From Azospirillum sp. B21 (GTDB lineage Bacteria > Pseudomonadota > Alphaproteobacteria > Azospirillales > Azospirillaceae), in NCBI RefSeq assembly GCF_008364825.1, contig NZ_VTTO01000008.1, forward strand, positions 1 to 64,000: a DNA stretch of 64,000 bases, read 5' to 3'. The notes under the pieces were generated by a model. That model was not told where the DNA came from, searched no databases, and saw nothing but the letters and a program-made list of their open reading frames with translations. Shown here one piece after another: positions 8,976-20,160 of the stretch. A program made the position numbers and the translations under genes. Each line of letters starts with the position of its first letter. Within the stretch, counting starts at the first letter, position 1.

Positions 8976-9398
8976 TCAGTGGTGATCGTGCAGGCAGTGG
9001 CTGTGATCGGCGAGCACCTCGATCACATGGCAGGTCCGGACCTGCCCCTGCGGGCATGGCTCGACCATGTTCCGGACTTCGGCCCGCAATGCCTGGAGAC
9101 GGGCGATCTTGGACTCGATGTCCGCCAGATGGGCACGGGCCAAGGCATCCGCCTCACCGCACGGATGCGCCGGATCGTCGGCCAGCATCAGGAGCTGGCG
9201 GATGGCGTCCACTTCGAAGCCGAGTTCCCGGGCATGCCGGATGAAGCGCAGCCGGCTGACCGCCGCCGCGTCGTAGGTGCGCCGATTGCTGTCGGTTCGG
9301 AGCGGAGCGGGCAGCAGGCCAATCGATTCATAATAGCGGATGGTCGGGATCTTCACCCCGGCCTGAGCCGACAGCTCTCCGATGGTCAAAGGCTTCAT
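8976..9398 (-). CDS. cadR: CadR/PbrR-like MerR-family metal regulator, 140 aa
   Basis: An N-terminal winged HTH (LTIGELSAQAGVKIPTIRYY, with ESIGLLP following) is followed by the dimerisation helix. Metal-binding Cys residues sit at HPCGEAD, in VEPCPQGQVRTC, and in the C-terminal ADHSHCLHDHH tail, as in CadR and PbrR regulators of Cd/Pb/Zn. It is divergent from the first P-type ATPase, and the dyad promoter lies between them. The closest match in the window is the regulator at 40302-40739. Which ion it senses cannot be decided from sequence. Confidence 0.92.
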   Translation of the reverse strand: MKPLTIGELSAQAGVKIPTIRYYESIGLLPAPLRTDSNRRTYDAAAVSRLRFIRHARELGFEVDAIRQLLMLADDPAHPCGEADALARAHLADIESKIARLQALRAEVRNMVEPCPQGQVRTCHVIEVLADHSHCLHDHH

Positions 9399-9414
9399 CT
9401 TGCGTTTTTCCCTC

Positions 9415-9445
9415 TTGATCCTCCAGTCGCTGGAGAATGTACGGT
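9415..9445 (+). promoter_or_regulatory. MerR-type dyad promoter of the first ATPase
   Basis: TTGATC (9415-9420), a 19-bp spacer holding the perfect dyad CTCCAGTCGCTGGAG (9421-9435), then TACGGT (9440-9445). It lies between the regulator gene and the ATPase gene and is the best candidate operator for autoregulation and for metal induction of export. Confidence 0.82.
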
Positions 9446-9475
9446 CGGGTCAGCAGATCGACAAGGGAGCGCCCG

Positions 9476-11725
<2,250 letters not shown>

Positions 11726-11784
11726 CCCGCCTTCAACCCGATGAACGCTCGCTTCGCGTCTTCCTTTGACAGCAGGAGTGCCGA

Positions 11785-12294
11785 TTGGGGAACCAGGTTG
11801 CGACGACGGGGGACGGGCTGTCCTGCCCCAACTGCCGGATCACGCTCGTCATGTCGGAACGGCAGGGTGTCGAGATCGACTATTGCCCAAAATGCCGCGG
11901 CGTGTGGCTCGACCGTGGAGAACTCGACACGATCATCGAGCGCAGCGCCCGCTATGCGATGCAGTCGCCATCCCCCTCGGCGGGCGGCGCCCTTGATCCC
12001 GAACCGGCTGGAGCTCCGCAGGCTGCCGGCCGCTTCCTTCCCCAGGGTCCGGGCAGCCCGTGGGGAGCCGTGCCGTCCGCGCCCGCATGCCCGGCGCGGC
12101 CTCACGGCGACGAGTCCTTCCGTCCCGTGTCCGGCCCTGCGGATCACCAGGCCGGACATCGGGATGGGCATGGCGGGCATGGGGCTGGCGAAGGTTGCGA
12201 TGATGGCTCCCAGCGAACGCATGGCGGCCGTCATGGATCAGTCTTCGGCCGGCTTTTCGATTTACCGGTCCGAACGGGTGCCGGGCCGGTATGA
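11785..12294 (+). CDS. Zinc-ribbon (zf-TFIIB type) protein with His-rich tail, 169 aa
   Basis: The first ~55 residues form a TFIIB-type zinc ribbon: CPNC, then YCPKCRGVWLDRGELDTIIE, a common small-protein signature. The remainder is low-complexity, Pro- and Gly-rich, with a His cluster (DHQAGHRDGHGGHG). The end (RHGSVFGRLFDL) resembles the short aromatic terminus of the family. The start appears to be TTG with GCAGGAG upstream. It follows the ATPase by 59 bp and probably belongs to its operon. Its 3' end overlaps the convergent lnt gene by 33 bp. The function is unknown; the tail could bind metal. Confidence 0.68.
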   Translation: MGNQVATTGDGLSCPNCRITLVMSERQGVEIDYCPKCRGVWLDRGELDTIIERSARYAMQSPSPSAGGALDPEPAGAPQAAGRFLPQGPGSPWGAVPSAPACPARPHGDESFRPVSGPADHQAGHRDGHGGHGAGEGCDDGSQRTHGGRHGSVFGRLFDLPVRTGAGPV

Positions 12295-13851
12295 GCCAGC
12301 CCGAGACCCTGCTGTCCTGTTCGACACGTGTTTCCCACCGCCGAGCAGAACAGCCAGGACCAAGATGGCTCCAGCGAGCGGCACCAGAAGGAGGTCGCCA
12401 TAACGGCCGTAGAGGGTCGGCGGCAGTGCCGGCGGCAGCGGCGCGTCGATGACGCCGGTCTCGCCCAGCGGCAGGCTGGCGCGAACGGTGCCGTAGCCGT
12501 CGATGATCGCCGATATGCCGGTGTTCGCGGCGCGCACCATCGGCACCCCTTCCTCGACCGCCCGCATGCGGGCCGAGGCGAGATGCTGGTGCGGACCGAT
12601 CGACATCCCGAACCAGGCGTCGTTGGTGGGGTTGAAGATCCAGTCCGGCCGCCGGTCGCGCTCGACCACCTCACCTGGGAAAATGGCTTCGTAGCAGATC
12701 GCGATCCCCACCGCTGTTTTGCCGACCGTCAGGGTCCGCGGACCCGGTCCGGCGGAGAATTCACCGAAACCGGCGGTGAAGCGGTCGAAGGGCAGGATGT
12801 GCCGCAAAGGAACATATTCGCCGAACGGGACCAGATGATGCTTGGCGTAGGCCGCGACGATGGCGCCGGCCCCGTCCACCCCGACAACCGCATTCCAGAA
12901 TGCCGGTCCAGCCGCCTCCAGCGTGCGGCGCGGCGTTCCGGCCAGAAGTTGCGCGTCGGGCGGCAGCCGGGAGGCGATGCGGGCCAGGACGTCGCGGGCT
13001 TCGTCCAGGAAGCCCGGATAGGCAGTTTCCGGCCAGAGGAGAAGATCGTAGCGTCCCGGGCGGAATGACAGGTCGAGATACCGCTCGACCGTCGCGGCCC
13101 GCTCCTCGGGCCGCCATTTGCGGGCCTGCGGGACATTCCCCTGGACGATCCGCAACACGGGCCCTGACCCCTCGCCGCCATCGGTCGCCGGCAGGCGCAG
13201 GGAACCTCCGCCCAACAGCAGCAGCGCAAGGATCGCCCCCATGCGCGCCCGGCGGCGCTCCCGTCGTGACCATGCCAGCAGCGACAGGGGCAGCAGAACC
13301 GCGGCAAGAACCGTCAGCAGACCCAGGCCATAGCTGCCGACCAGGGCGGCGATCTGCCGGGCGCCGGGATGATCGACCCAGGCATAGCCGATCAGGTTCC
13401 AGGGAAAGCCGGTCAGCGCGTGACCGCGTACCCACTCCGAGGCCATCCAGAGCAGAGCAAAGACCAGGGCGCCCGCCATGCCGCCGATGCGCAGCCGGGC
13501 AAAGGCCCAGGCCGGGGCGGCGAGGAACAGGGCGAGGAACGCGCTCAGTCCTCCGACCGCGGGAACGGCCATCCAGCCAAAGCGGTCGGCCTCGACGTAG
13601 AAGCTCTCGGCGATCCAATGCGTTCCGGCGACGAAGAAGCCCAGGCCGAAGCTCCAGCCGATCAATCCGGCCAGACGCGGGGAGGCGCCCTGGAGCAGCA
13701 GGAAGTGACCGCCGAGTCCCAGCACGAGAAAGGGAGGGAGCGAGAAGGGCGGCAGAGCCAGGACGGTCAGCGCGCCCAGCATACCGCCGGCCGGCACCGC
13801 GACCGCGGGGTGCCGGGCAAGGCGCGCCAGGGCCGCCTTCCATCGCCTCAT
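12262..13851 (-). CDS. lnt: Apolipoprotein N-acyltransferase
   Basis: Lnt adds the third acyl chain to lipoproteins in the inner membrane. The 529-aa protein has six or seven N-terminal hydrophobic segments and a C-terminal nitrilase-like domain with the Glu-Lys-Cys triad in recognisable blocks (WPETAYP, KHHLVPFGEYVP, CYEAIFP). The closing WIFNPTNDAWFG motif is present. It lies inside the metal island, between the first ATPase operon and the dsbA-second ATPase group. The upstream dyad promoter at 13936-13966 faces it. With lspA it supplies two of the three lipoprotein-maturation steps; lgt is absent. Confidence 0.93.
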   Translation of the reverse strand: MRRWKAALARLARHPAVAVPAGGMLGALTVLALPPFSLPPFLVLGLGGHFLLLQGASPRLAGLIGWSFGLGFFVAGTHWIAESFYVEADRFGWMAVPAVGGLSAFLALFLAAPAWAFARLRIGGMAGALVFALLWMASEWVRGHALTGFPWNLIGYAWVDHPGARQIAALVGSYGLGLLTVLAAVLLPLSLLAWSRRERRRARMGAILALLLLGGGSLRLPATDGGEGSGPVLRIVQGNVPQARKWRPEERAATVERYLDLSFRPGRYDLLLWPETAYPGFLDEARDVLARIASRLPPDAQLLAGTPRRTLEAAGPAFWNAVVGVDGAGAIVAAYAKHHLVPFGEYVPLRHILPFDRFTAGFGEFSAGPGPRTLTVGKTAVGIAICYEAIFPGEVVERDRRPDWIFNPTNDAWFGMSIGPHQHLASARMRAVEEGVPMVRAANTGISAIIDGYGTVRASLPLGETGVIDAPLPPALPPTLYGRYGDLLLVPLAGAILVLAVLLGGGKHVSNRTAGSRAGSYRPGTRSDR

Positions 13852-13935
13852 CGAGAGGTCCCCTGCGTGCCCCTGAAGTGCAGGATTGCCTCCGCCGCCA
13901 TGATCTTCCGCTCTCCGCCTCTGCTAAAGCTCCCG

Positions 13936-13966
13936 ACCGTGCATGCTCCAGCCGCTGGAGAAGCAA
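13936..13966 (-). promoter_or_regulatory. MerR-type dyad promoter of lnt
   Basis: On the minus strand TTGCTT (13961-13966), a 19-bp spacer with the dyad CTCCAGCGGCTGGAG (13946-13960), then CACGGT (13936-13941). The geometry is the same as at the ATPase promoters and faces lnt, about 85 bp upstream of its start. Confidence 0.72.
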
Positions 13967-14061
13967 GAGCTATCTTCGTGCGCCGCTCCGCCGGGGGGCG
14001 GGCGGCCCGCCGGTGTCCTTTGCGGTTGTTGATGCATCTCCGGACGCGCTACCATCCCGGC

Positions 14062-14421
14062 ATGATCCGCCTGCGCCGCCTCATGCCCGTCCTGCTGCTG
14101 CTGAGCTTCGTGCTCGGTGCGGTGCAGGCCGTTGCGGGCCAAGGGTGGCCGGAGAGAAGCGCAGGAACGGTCGCGCTGCCCTGGACGGCCTGCCTGCCGG
14201 ATGGCTGCGATTCCGGCAGCGGGGGCGAGGCCGACGCGGAAAATCTCCCAGCTGTGACCTGCCTGCATGGTGGCGGCTGTGTCGTCCTCCCGGTTTCACC
14301 GGCTGGGGTGGCATTCCCCGCCCGGGTGGCTGAGCGGTACCGTCCTGTTTCGCCAATCCTCGCAGCGGGACGGAATTTGGCTCCCGACCAGCGACCTCCA
14401 ATCGCATCCATGGCTGTCTGA
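14062..14421 (+). CDS. Small exported Cys-containing protein, 119 aa
   Basis: A typical signal peptide (MIRLRRLMPVLLLLSFVLGAVQAVAG) precedes a short mature region with four Cys (TACLPDGCDSG and TCLHGGGCVV). The tail is Pro-rich and ends near LAPDQRPPIA. ATG at 14032 is an alternative start. No family is recognised, but the layout (leader, paired Cys, Pro-rich end) resembles the small protein at 7872-8282. It precedes the DsbA-like gene on the same strand, so its cysteines might be oxidised by that neighbour. This is an inference from position. Confidence 0.5.
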   Translation: MIRLRRLMPVLLLLSFVLGAVQAVAGQGWPERSAGTVALPWTACLPDGCDSGSGGEADAENLPAVTCLHGGGCVVLPVSPAGVAFPARVAERYRPVSPILAAGRNLAPDQRPPIASMAV

Positions 14422-14580
14422 GCGCATCCCGGCGGGCAAGTCCGTCCGCCGGTCCGCTGCCCTATGGAACGGCTTTCCTTGAAAGCCCGCCAACCGGCCT
14501 CGCCTTGCAATCCGGAAGGCTTCGGGCGCCGCACAGGCTGCGTCCCGTCGCCTCCCCACGCCATCGGATGTTCCATCGTC

Positions 14581-15225
14581 ATGTTCGCAAGCCGCACCCT
14601 TCGTGCCGCCGTTCTGTTCGCCGCGCCGCTCGCCGCCTGGCTGGTGGCCGGCGCCGTTCCGGCGCAGACGCCCACCGCCGTCACCGCTGCCGTTCCGGCC
14701 ACGGCCACCATGCCGCGCGTGCTGGGCGATCCCCAGGCTCCGGTCGAGGTGATCGAGTATGCCTCGCTCACCTGCCATCACTGCGCCACCTTCCACAACA
14801 CGGTGTTGCCGCAGGTGAAGCAGGAACTGGTCGATACCGGCAAAATCCGCATCGTCTATCGCGATTTTCCACTCGACCGGAGCGGTGTGGAGGCCGCGAC
14901 CCTGGCCCGCTGCGTGACACCGGAGCGTTATTTCCCGCTGCTCTCGGTGCTGTTCGCCAAGCAGGACGACTGGTCGCACGCCAAGGATCCGGTGGAGGTC
15001 CTCGCCCGTCTCGGCGCGCTCGCCGGCCTGTCCCGCACCGCTTATGACGCCTGCCGCAACGACCAGGCACTTCAGGATGCGATCCTGCAATCCCGCTTGG
15101 ACGGCGAACGGCTCCACGGCGTAAATTCCACGCCGTCCTTCGTGATCGGCGGCAAGACCTACAAAGGGGTTCTGCCGTTCGAGGACTTCAAGAAGGCCGT
15201 GACGCCCCTGCTGCCGGCACCCTGA
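14581..15225 (+). CDS. DsbA-family thiol-disulfide oxidoreductase, 214 aa
   Basis: This periplasmic thioredoxin-fold protein has a signal peptide, then GDPQAPVEVIEYASLTCHHC with the redox-active CHHC, and the cis-Pro loop NSTPSFVIGG. The fold matches thioredoxin_4/DsbA-like proteins. ATG at 14581 begins MFASRTLRAAV and gives a clean leader; the longer frame from 14464 is less likely. It lies between the small Cys protein and the second ATPase. It may form or reshuffle disulfides in the periplasmic metal proteins encoded nearby. Confidence 0.88.
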   Translation: MFASRTLRAAVLFAAPLAAWLVAGAVPAQTPTAVTAAVPATATMPRVLGDPQAPVEVIEYASLTCHHCATFHNTVLPQVKQELVDTGKIRIVYRDFPLDRSGVEAATLARCVTPERYFPLLSVLFAKQDDWSHAKDPVEVLARLGALAGLSRTAYDACRNDQALQDAILQSRLDGERLHGVNSTPSFVIGGKTYKGVLPFEDFKKAVTPLLPAP

Positions 15226-15267
15226 CGGTCGGAGCAGGAAAATTCCGGAGCTTCCGGCAATTCTGCC

Positions 15268-15298
15268 TTGATCCTCCAGTGGCTGGAGGATGCATGGT
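15268..15298 (+). promoter_or_regulatory. MerR-type dyad promoter of the second ATPase
   Basis: TTGATC (15268-15273), a 19-bp spacer containing the perfect dyad CTCCAGTGGCTGGAG (15274-15288), then CATGGT (15293-15298). It lies about 45 bp before the ATPase start and matches the other operators. Confidence 0.8.
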
Positions 15299-15343
15299 CG
15301 ACGACGGCGGCGTGCCAGAACCGGATCGGCAAGGGTGGAGTGG

Positions 15344-17551
15344 ATGATGCAGGACGGCACGGCCATGGATGCGGTGAACAGCTCCGGCAGGCAGAGTCTG
15401 CGCTACCGGGTGGATGGCATGGACTGTCCAAGTTGCGTCACTAAGATCGAAACCGCCCTGCGGCGGTTGTCCGGTGTCAGCGACATCTCCGTCTCCTACC
15501 ACTCCGGCCTGCTCAAGCTGAAACTGGACGAAGCGGCCACGCCGAAGGCCGCGCTGGAGACTACGGTCCGCAGCCTGGGGTTCGGCATCGACGCCATGGG
15601 GGAAGTCCGCGTGGTGTCCGGCGACGGGGCGGTCGAGACCGCTGCCGGTCCGGCGGCGGAGCCGTCCTGGTGGAGCATGCCGAAGGCACGGCTGACCGGT
15701 GGCATCGCCCTGCTCGTCGCCACCGGCTATGCCGGGCTCTGGCTGATCCCCGCCGTTGAGGATTACGCCCTGGTTCCGGCGGCGCTGGTCGGGCTGGCGG
15801 TGTTCGGCCGGCGAGCCGTCACGCTCGCCCGGCTGGGCTCGCCCTTTAGCATCGAAATGCTGATGTCGGTCGCCACGGCCGGCGCGCTCGCCATCGACGA
15901 GACCGCCGAAGCTGCCATCGTCGTGCTGCTGTTTTCCGTCGGCGAATTGCTGGAGGGCATCGCTGCCGGACGGGCGCGCTCGGGCATCAAGGCGCTGACC
16001 GCGCTGATCCCCCGAACCGCGCTCCTGCTCGACGGCGAGGTGGCGCGCGAGATCCCGGCGGAACGGCTCGAGGTCGGGCAGTTGGTCCTCGTCCGTCCCG
16101 GCGACCGCGTTCCGGCCGATGGCGAGGTCGCCGAGGGCGAATCGGACGCGGACGAGTCGGCGGTAACTGGTGAATCGGTTCCCGTGCCCAAGCGGGCCGG
16201 ATCCCCGGTCTTCGCCGGCGGCATCAACACCACCGGCGCCTTGCGGGTGCGGGTGACGCGCGCCGCCGCCGACAACACCATCGCCCGCATCATTCACCTC
16301 GTCGAGGAGGCGCAGTCCAGCAAGGCACCGACCGCCCGCTTCATCGAGCGGTTCAGCGCGCGCTACACCCCCTTCGTCATCCTCGCGGCGATCCTCGCCA
16401 TCCTGGTGCCGCCGCTCGCAGCCGGGGCGGAATGGCACGTCTGGATCTATCGCGGACTGGCCCTGCTTCTGGTCGGCTGCCCGTGCGCCCTGGTGCTCTC
16501 GACGCCCGCCGCGATCACCTCGGGCATTGCGGCCGGGGCGCGCCAGGGACTGCTGATCAAGGGCGGAGCAGCCCTTGAGGCGATCGGCCGCGCCCGCACC
16601 ATCGCCTTCGACAAGACAGGGACGCTCACCTGGGGGCGGCCGCAGGTGACCGACCTCGTCGCCCTGTCCGGCACCGAGCGCTCGGTGCTTGGCCTCGCCG
16701 CGGCGGTGGAGAACGGCTCCAGCCACCCGCTCGCCCGCGCCATCCTGGAGCGCGCCGCCGCCGACGGCGTGCCGTTGCGCCCGTCCCGCGACCAGAAGGC
16801 CATCCCGGGCAAGGCGGCACGGGCCGTGGTCGGCGGAACACCGGTCGAGGTCGGCTCACCCCGCCACGCCACCGAGCGCTGCGGGGTGGACAGCCTGCCG
16901 GTCGAGCGCATCGCAGCACTGGAGGATGCGGGCAAGACGGTGGTGGTGGTCATTGCCGGCGACCGGCCGGTCGGGCTGATCGCGCTGCGTGACGAGCCCA
17001 GAGCCGATGCCGCCGCCGGCATCGCGGCGCTTCGGCGCCTCGGGGTGGAGAGCGTGATGCTCACCGGCGACAACGCCCGCACCGGGCAGGCCATCGGCCG
17101 CAGCCTCGGCATCGCGGTGAAGGCCGACCTGCTGCCCGAAGACAAGCTGCGGGAGATCGCCGCCCTGAAGGCGGCGGCGCCGACCGCAATGGTGGGGGAT
17201 GGAATCAACGATGGGCCGGCGCTCGCCGCCGCCGATATCGGCATTGCCATGGGTGGCGGCACCGACGTTGCGCTGGAGACGGCCGACGCGGCGCTGCTGG
17301 GCAACCGGGTGGCCGGCATGGCCGAACTCGTCGCGCTGTCGCGGGCCACGGTTACCAACATCCGCCAGAATGTCGCCTTCGCCCTTGGCCTCAAGGCGAT
17401 CTTCCTCGTGACCACCCTGATCGGCGTGACCGACCTCTGGCTGGCCATTCTCGCCGACACCGGGGCGACGGTCATCGTCACCCTGAACGCTCTCCGGCTG
17501 CTGCGCCGGCCGAAGATCGGGCCTCTCCCGGCCGCCGGCCAGGCGGCGTGA
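15344..17551 (+). CDS. P1B-type heavy-metal ATPase, second copy, 735 aa
   Basis: It has one HMA domain (GMDCPSCVTKIE near residue 23), TGES, the CPC motif (GCPCALVLSTPAAIT), DKTGTLT, SHPLA and GDGINDGPALA. It lacks the His-rich linker of the first ATPase and diverges from it through much of its length, so it is not a recent duplicate. Alternative starts lie 3 nt apart (ATGATG); AAGGGTGGAG precedes them. The likely substrate is a divalent cation of the Zn/Cd/Pb group. The next genes (PCu(A)C, Sco) concern copper, so the operon may mix metals. Confidence 0.9.
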   Translation: MMQDGTAMDAVNSSGRQSLRYRVDGMDCPSCVTKIETALRRLSGVSDISVSYHSGLLKLKLDEAATPKAALETTVRSLGFGIDAMGEVRVVSGDGAVETAAGPAAEPSWWSMPKARLTGGIALLVATGYAGLWLIPAVEDYALVPAALVGLAVFGRRAVTLARLGSPFSIEMLMSVATAGALAIDETAEAAIVVLLFSVGELLEGIAAGRARSGIKALTALIPRTALLLDGEVAREIPAERLEVGQLVLVRPGDRVPADGEVAEGESDADESAVTGESVPVPKRAGSPVFAGGINTTGALRVRVTRAAADNTIARIIHLVEEAQSSKAPTARFIERFSARYTPFVILAAILAILVPPLAAGAEWHVWIYRGLALLLVGCPCALVLSTPAAITSGIAAGARQGLLIKGGAALEAIGRARTIAFDKTGTLTWGRPQVTDLVALSGTERSVLGLAAAVENGSSHPLARAILERAAADGVPLRPSRDQKAIPGKAARAVVGGTPVEVGSPRHATERCGVDSLPVERIAALEDAGKTVVVVIAGDRPVGLIALRDEPRADAAAGIAALRRLGVESVMLTGDNARTGQAIGRSLGIAVKADLLPEDKLREIAALKAAAPTAMVGDGINDGPALAAADIGIAMGGGTDVALETADAALLGNRVAGMAELVALSRATVTNIRQNVAFALGLKAIFLVTTLIGVTDLWLAILADTGATVIVTLNALRLLRRPKIGPLPAAGQAA

Positions 17552-17589
17552 CGCCAGACAGTCCATTTCATCCCCAAGGAGCATTGACC

Positions 17590-18048
17590 GTGAAATCGAT
17601 TCTGACGGCAGGCGCCGTCCTCCTCGCCGCCTGTGCCCTGCCGGCCACCGCCGAAACCGTCCGTGCCGGAGACCTGTCGATCGAGCAGGCCTGGGCGCGC
17701 GCGACCATTCCCTCGGCCCAGACCGGGGCGGTCTATCTGACGATCCGCAACGGCGGTGCCCAGCCCGACCGTATCGTCGCTCTGGAGGCTCCGGTCGCCG
17801 GGCACGCCACGCCTCATGAAACCAAGCAGGATGGCGACGTGCTGCGCATGGCCGAAACCGGTCCGCTGAGCATCCCCGCCGGCGGTGCCCTGGAGATGAA
17901 GCCGGGTGGTACGCACATCATGCTGATGGATTTGAAGGGCGGGCTGAAGCCGGGCCAGTCCTTTCCGCTGACCGTGACCTTCGAACGGGCGGGAACGCTC
18001 GCGGTGCCGGTGACGGTCGGCCGGGCCGGCGCCATGGGGCCGGAGTGA
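17590..18048 (+). CDS. Periplasmic copper chaperone PCu(A)C, 152 aa
   Basis: PCu(A)C proteins bind Cu(I) in the periplasm and help deliver it to cytochrome c oxidase. After a signal peptide (VKSILTAGAVLLAACALPATA) the domain shows the copper site spread over HATPHETKQDGDVLRM and the later MKPGGTHIMLM, matching the H-M-x-H-x-M pattern. GTG at 17590 is chosen because AAGGAG lies about 9 nt upstream; an ATP-proximal start at 17548 would overlap the ATPase stop. The Sco-like gene follows 8 bp downstream, so they are co-transcribed. Confidence 0.9.
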   Translation: MKSILTAGAVLLAACALPATAETVRAGDLSIEQAWARATIPSAQTGAVYLTIRNGGAQPDRIVALEAPVAGHATPHETKQDGDVLRMAETGPLSIPAGGALEMKPGGTHIMLMDLKGGLKPGQSFPLTVTFERAGTLAVPVTVGRAGAMGPE

Positions 18049-18055
18049 CCGCCGG

Positions 18056-18685
18056 ATGACGCTGCGCCACCTTCGTCTCATTCTGTGGTCGGCGGTGGGC
18101 GTGGCGCTCGTCGCGGGCTCTGTGCTGCTCTGGCGGGCTTCGCCCGGCGGTCCGGTCCCTGCCACACGGCCGGACCCCGGCCGCCCGCTGGCTGAGGGCA
18201 GCCGATGGCAGCTGCTGGACGAGCGGAATCAACCCTTCACGCCCGCCGATCTGCCGGGACGGCCAACGGTGATGGTGTTCGGTTTCACCCAATGTCCCGA
18301 TGTCTGCCCGACCTCCCTGTCCTACGTGGCGAACCTGCTCCGGTCGCTTGGGCCGCGGGGAGAGGCGATCCGGCCTCTGTTCCTGACCGTCGATCCGGAA
18401 CGGGACACCCCCGCCGTCATGGCCGACTACACCGACCTGTTCGACCCCCGCATCCATGGCGTCACCGGCGCGCCCGATCAGATGGCGGCGGCCCTGAAGA
18501 GCCTCGGCATCTTTTCCCGGAAGGTGCCGCAGGACGGCGGCGGCTACACCATGGACCACAGCGCGACGATCCTGCTGCTCGACTCGTCTGGGCGCCTGCG
18601 CTCGACGCTGGACATCCATGAAGAGGCAGAGGCGGCGGTCCGGAAGGTCGAGCGCCTTCTGGCCGGTCCGGGCGCGCCAGGATAG
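18056..18685 (+). CDS. SCO1/SenC-family copper protein, 209 aa
   Basis: This membrane-anchored thioredoxin-like protein helps assemble the CuA centre of cytochrome oxidase. An N-terminal anchor (LILWSAVGVALVAGSVLLW) is followed by the Sco domain with FTQCPDVCPTSL (the CxxxC copper site) and the distal ligand His in YTMDHSATILLL. The length is standard. It is 8 bp downstream of PCu(A)C, a common pairing. Its presence in a metal island suggests copper handling or redox protection rather than only oxidase assembly. Confidence 0.92.
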   Translation: MTLRHLRLILWSAVGVALVAGSVLLWRASPGGPVPATRPDPGRPLAEGSRWQLLDERNQPFTPADLPGRPTVMVFGFTQCPDVCPTSLSYVANLLRSLGPRGEAIRPLFLTVDPERDTPAVMADYTDLFDPRIHGVTGAPDQMAAALKSLGIFSRKVPQDGGGYTMDHSATILLLDSSGRLRSTLDIHEEAEAAVRKVERLLAGPGAPG

Positions 18686-18805
18686 TGATGCAGCGGCTTT
18701 TCCATCGGAAAGGCGCCGCCGGATGGCTGGGATGGACGTGCGCGTTGCCATCCCGGACGTCGTCCCGTACCAGATCGAAACGACTTCAAATCCGAAGGAT
18801 TTCCC

Positions 18806-19279
18806 ATGACCTCCTGCCCCTGCGGCTCGAACCGTTCATTCGAAGAGTGCTGTGGACCCATTCTGGCCGGGGAACCGGCAGCGACCGCCGAGGCGCTGAT
18901 GCGCTCCCGTTATACCGCCTTCGTCCGCCACGACCTCGACCATGTCGAACGCACCCACGCTCCGGAAATCCGGGAGGACTTCAACCGCGGCGAGGCCGAG
19001 CGGGTCGCCGATGAGTCGGAATGGCAGCGGCTCGACATCCTGCGTGCCAGCGAGGAAGGCGACAATGGGATGGTCGAGTTCCTGATCCATTTCCGCCGGG
19101 ACGGCAACGACATGCGCCACCACGAACGCGCCAGCTTCCGCCGGGAGGACGGACACTGGTTCTATGTCAGCGGCGAGGTCAACCCGAAGGGCGAGCCGCG
19201 CCGCGTGGTTAAGGTCGGGCGCAACGAGCCCTGCCCCTGCGGGTCGGGCAAGAAATACAAAGCCTGCTGCGGCAAGTGA
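18806..19279 (+). CDS. YchJ-family protein with two SEC-C motifs, 157 aa
   Basis: An N-terminal SEC-C motif (CPCGSNRSFEECCGP) and a C-terminal one (CPCGSGKKYKACCG) flank a YchJ-type domain (ALMRSRYTAFV, ERASFRREDGHWFYVSG). SEC-C motifs bind zinc. The exact role of YchJ proteins is unknown. The start is preceded by GAAGGA. It follows the Sco gene after a 120-bp gap and may or may not share its transcript. Confidence 0.88.
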   Translation: MTSCPCGSNRSFEECCGPILAGEPAATAEALMRSRYTAFVRHDLDHVERTHAPEIREDFNRGEAERVADESEWQRLDILRASEEGDNGMVEFLIHFRRDGNDMRHHERASFRREDGHWFYVSGEVNPKGEPRRVVKVGRNEPCPCGSGKKYKACCGK

Positions 19280-19295
19280 GCGGACGGACGCCGCC

Positions 19296-20063
19296 ATGGA
19301 ACCGCGCTTCTCCTGCACCGCCTGCGGCAAGTGCTGTCACGGCTGGCTGCCGCTGACGCTGACGGACGCCGTCGCCCATGCCGGCCGCTTCCCGCTGGCC
19401 ATGGTGTGGACGCCGGTGCGCTCCAATGCCCGTTCCTACGAGCTGGCGACCCGGCTGGGTGCCACGGTACGCCTACCCAACCGGAAGACGGTGGCGGTGC
19501 TGATCGTGCCGACCGCGTATCTGCCGACCGCCTATCCCTGTCCGGAGCTGAGAGATGACGGGCTGTGCGGCATCCATGAGACCAAGCCGTCGCGCTGCCG
19601 CACCATGCCCTTCTACCCCTACCGCGAGGAGAAGGATCAGGCCGACCTGCTGATCCCGCGCAAGGGCTGGCAATGCGACACCTCGGTGGCGGCGCCGGTC
19701 GTCTACAGCGATCATGCGATCCTCGACCGTGCCGATTTCGACCGCGAGCGGGACAACCTGATCGACCAGACGCCGGCGATCCAGCGCTATGCCGATTACA
19801 TGCTGAAATACATGCCGTGGATCGTCGACGAGTTGGCGAAGCTGGCGGCCAAGCCGACCGGCGGCAATCTGGTCACCAGCCTGTCCTCTTTCCTCACTGC
19901 CACCCGCCGGCCGGACGCCGCGGAGATTGCCGCCGCCCAGGCCCCGCTGTTCCAGGCGATGGCGGAGCGGACGAAGGGCGATCCAGCGTTGCGCGACTAT
20001 CATCGCAACTACAGCGGATGGGCCAAGGAGATGGAGAGTTTGGCGCGGCGCAAGCTTGGCTGA
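19296..20063 (+). CDS. YkgJ-family cysteine-cluster protein, 255 aa
   Basis: The N terminus holds CTACGKCCHG, the opening of the CxxCxxxCC cluster (YkgJ, formerly UPF0153). Further Cys residues follow at YPCPELRDDGLCGIHE and SRCRTMPFYP. The cluster is thought to bind zinc or an iron-sulfur centre; no function is settled. It begins 16 bp after the YchJ gene, so the two are probably one operon. Confidence 0.85.
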   Translation: MEPRFSCTACGKCCHGWLPLTLTDAVAHAGRFPLAMVWTPVRSNARSYELATRLGATVRLPNRKTVAVLIVPTAYLPTAYPCPELRDDGLCGIHETKPSRCRTMPFYPYREEKDQADLLIPRKGWQCDTSVAAPVVYSDHAILDRADFDRERDNLIDQTPAIQRYADYMLKYMPWIVDELAKLAAKPTGGNLVTSLSSFLTATRRPDAAEIAAAQAPLFQAMAERTKGDPALRDYHRNYSGWAKEMESLARRKLG

Positions 20064-20160
20064 ACGCTCAACAGGGCGACCAACGCCCATGCCATATTCT
20101 TCCCTCACATTGGAAGGTGAGCGTTGAGTTCGCTCGATAAAACATCCAGGAGGGGAAGTC

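Noticed and set aside
15188..16726. Long minus-strand ORF opposite the second ATPase
   Set aside because: Antisense shadow of a clear ATPase gene; no recognisable domain.
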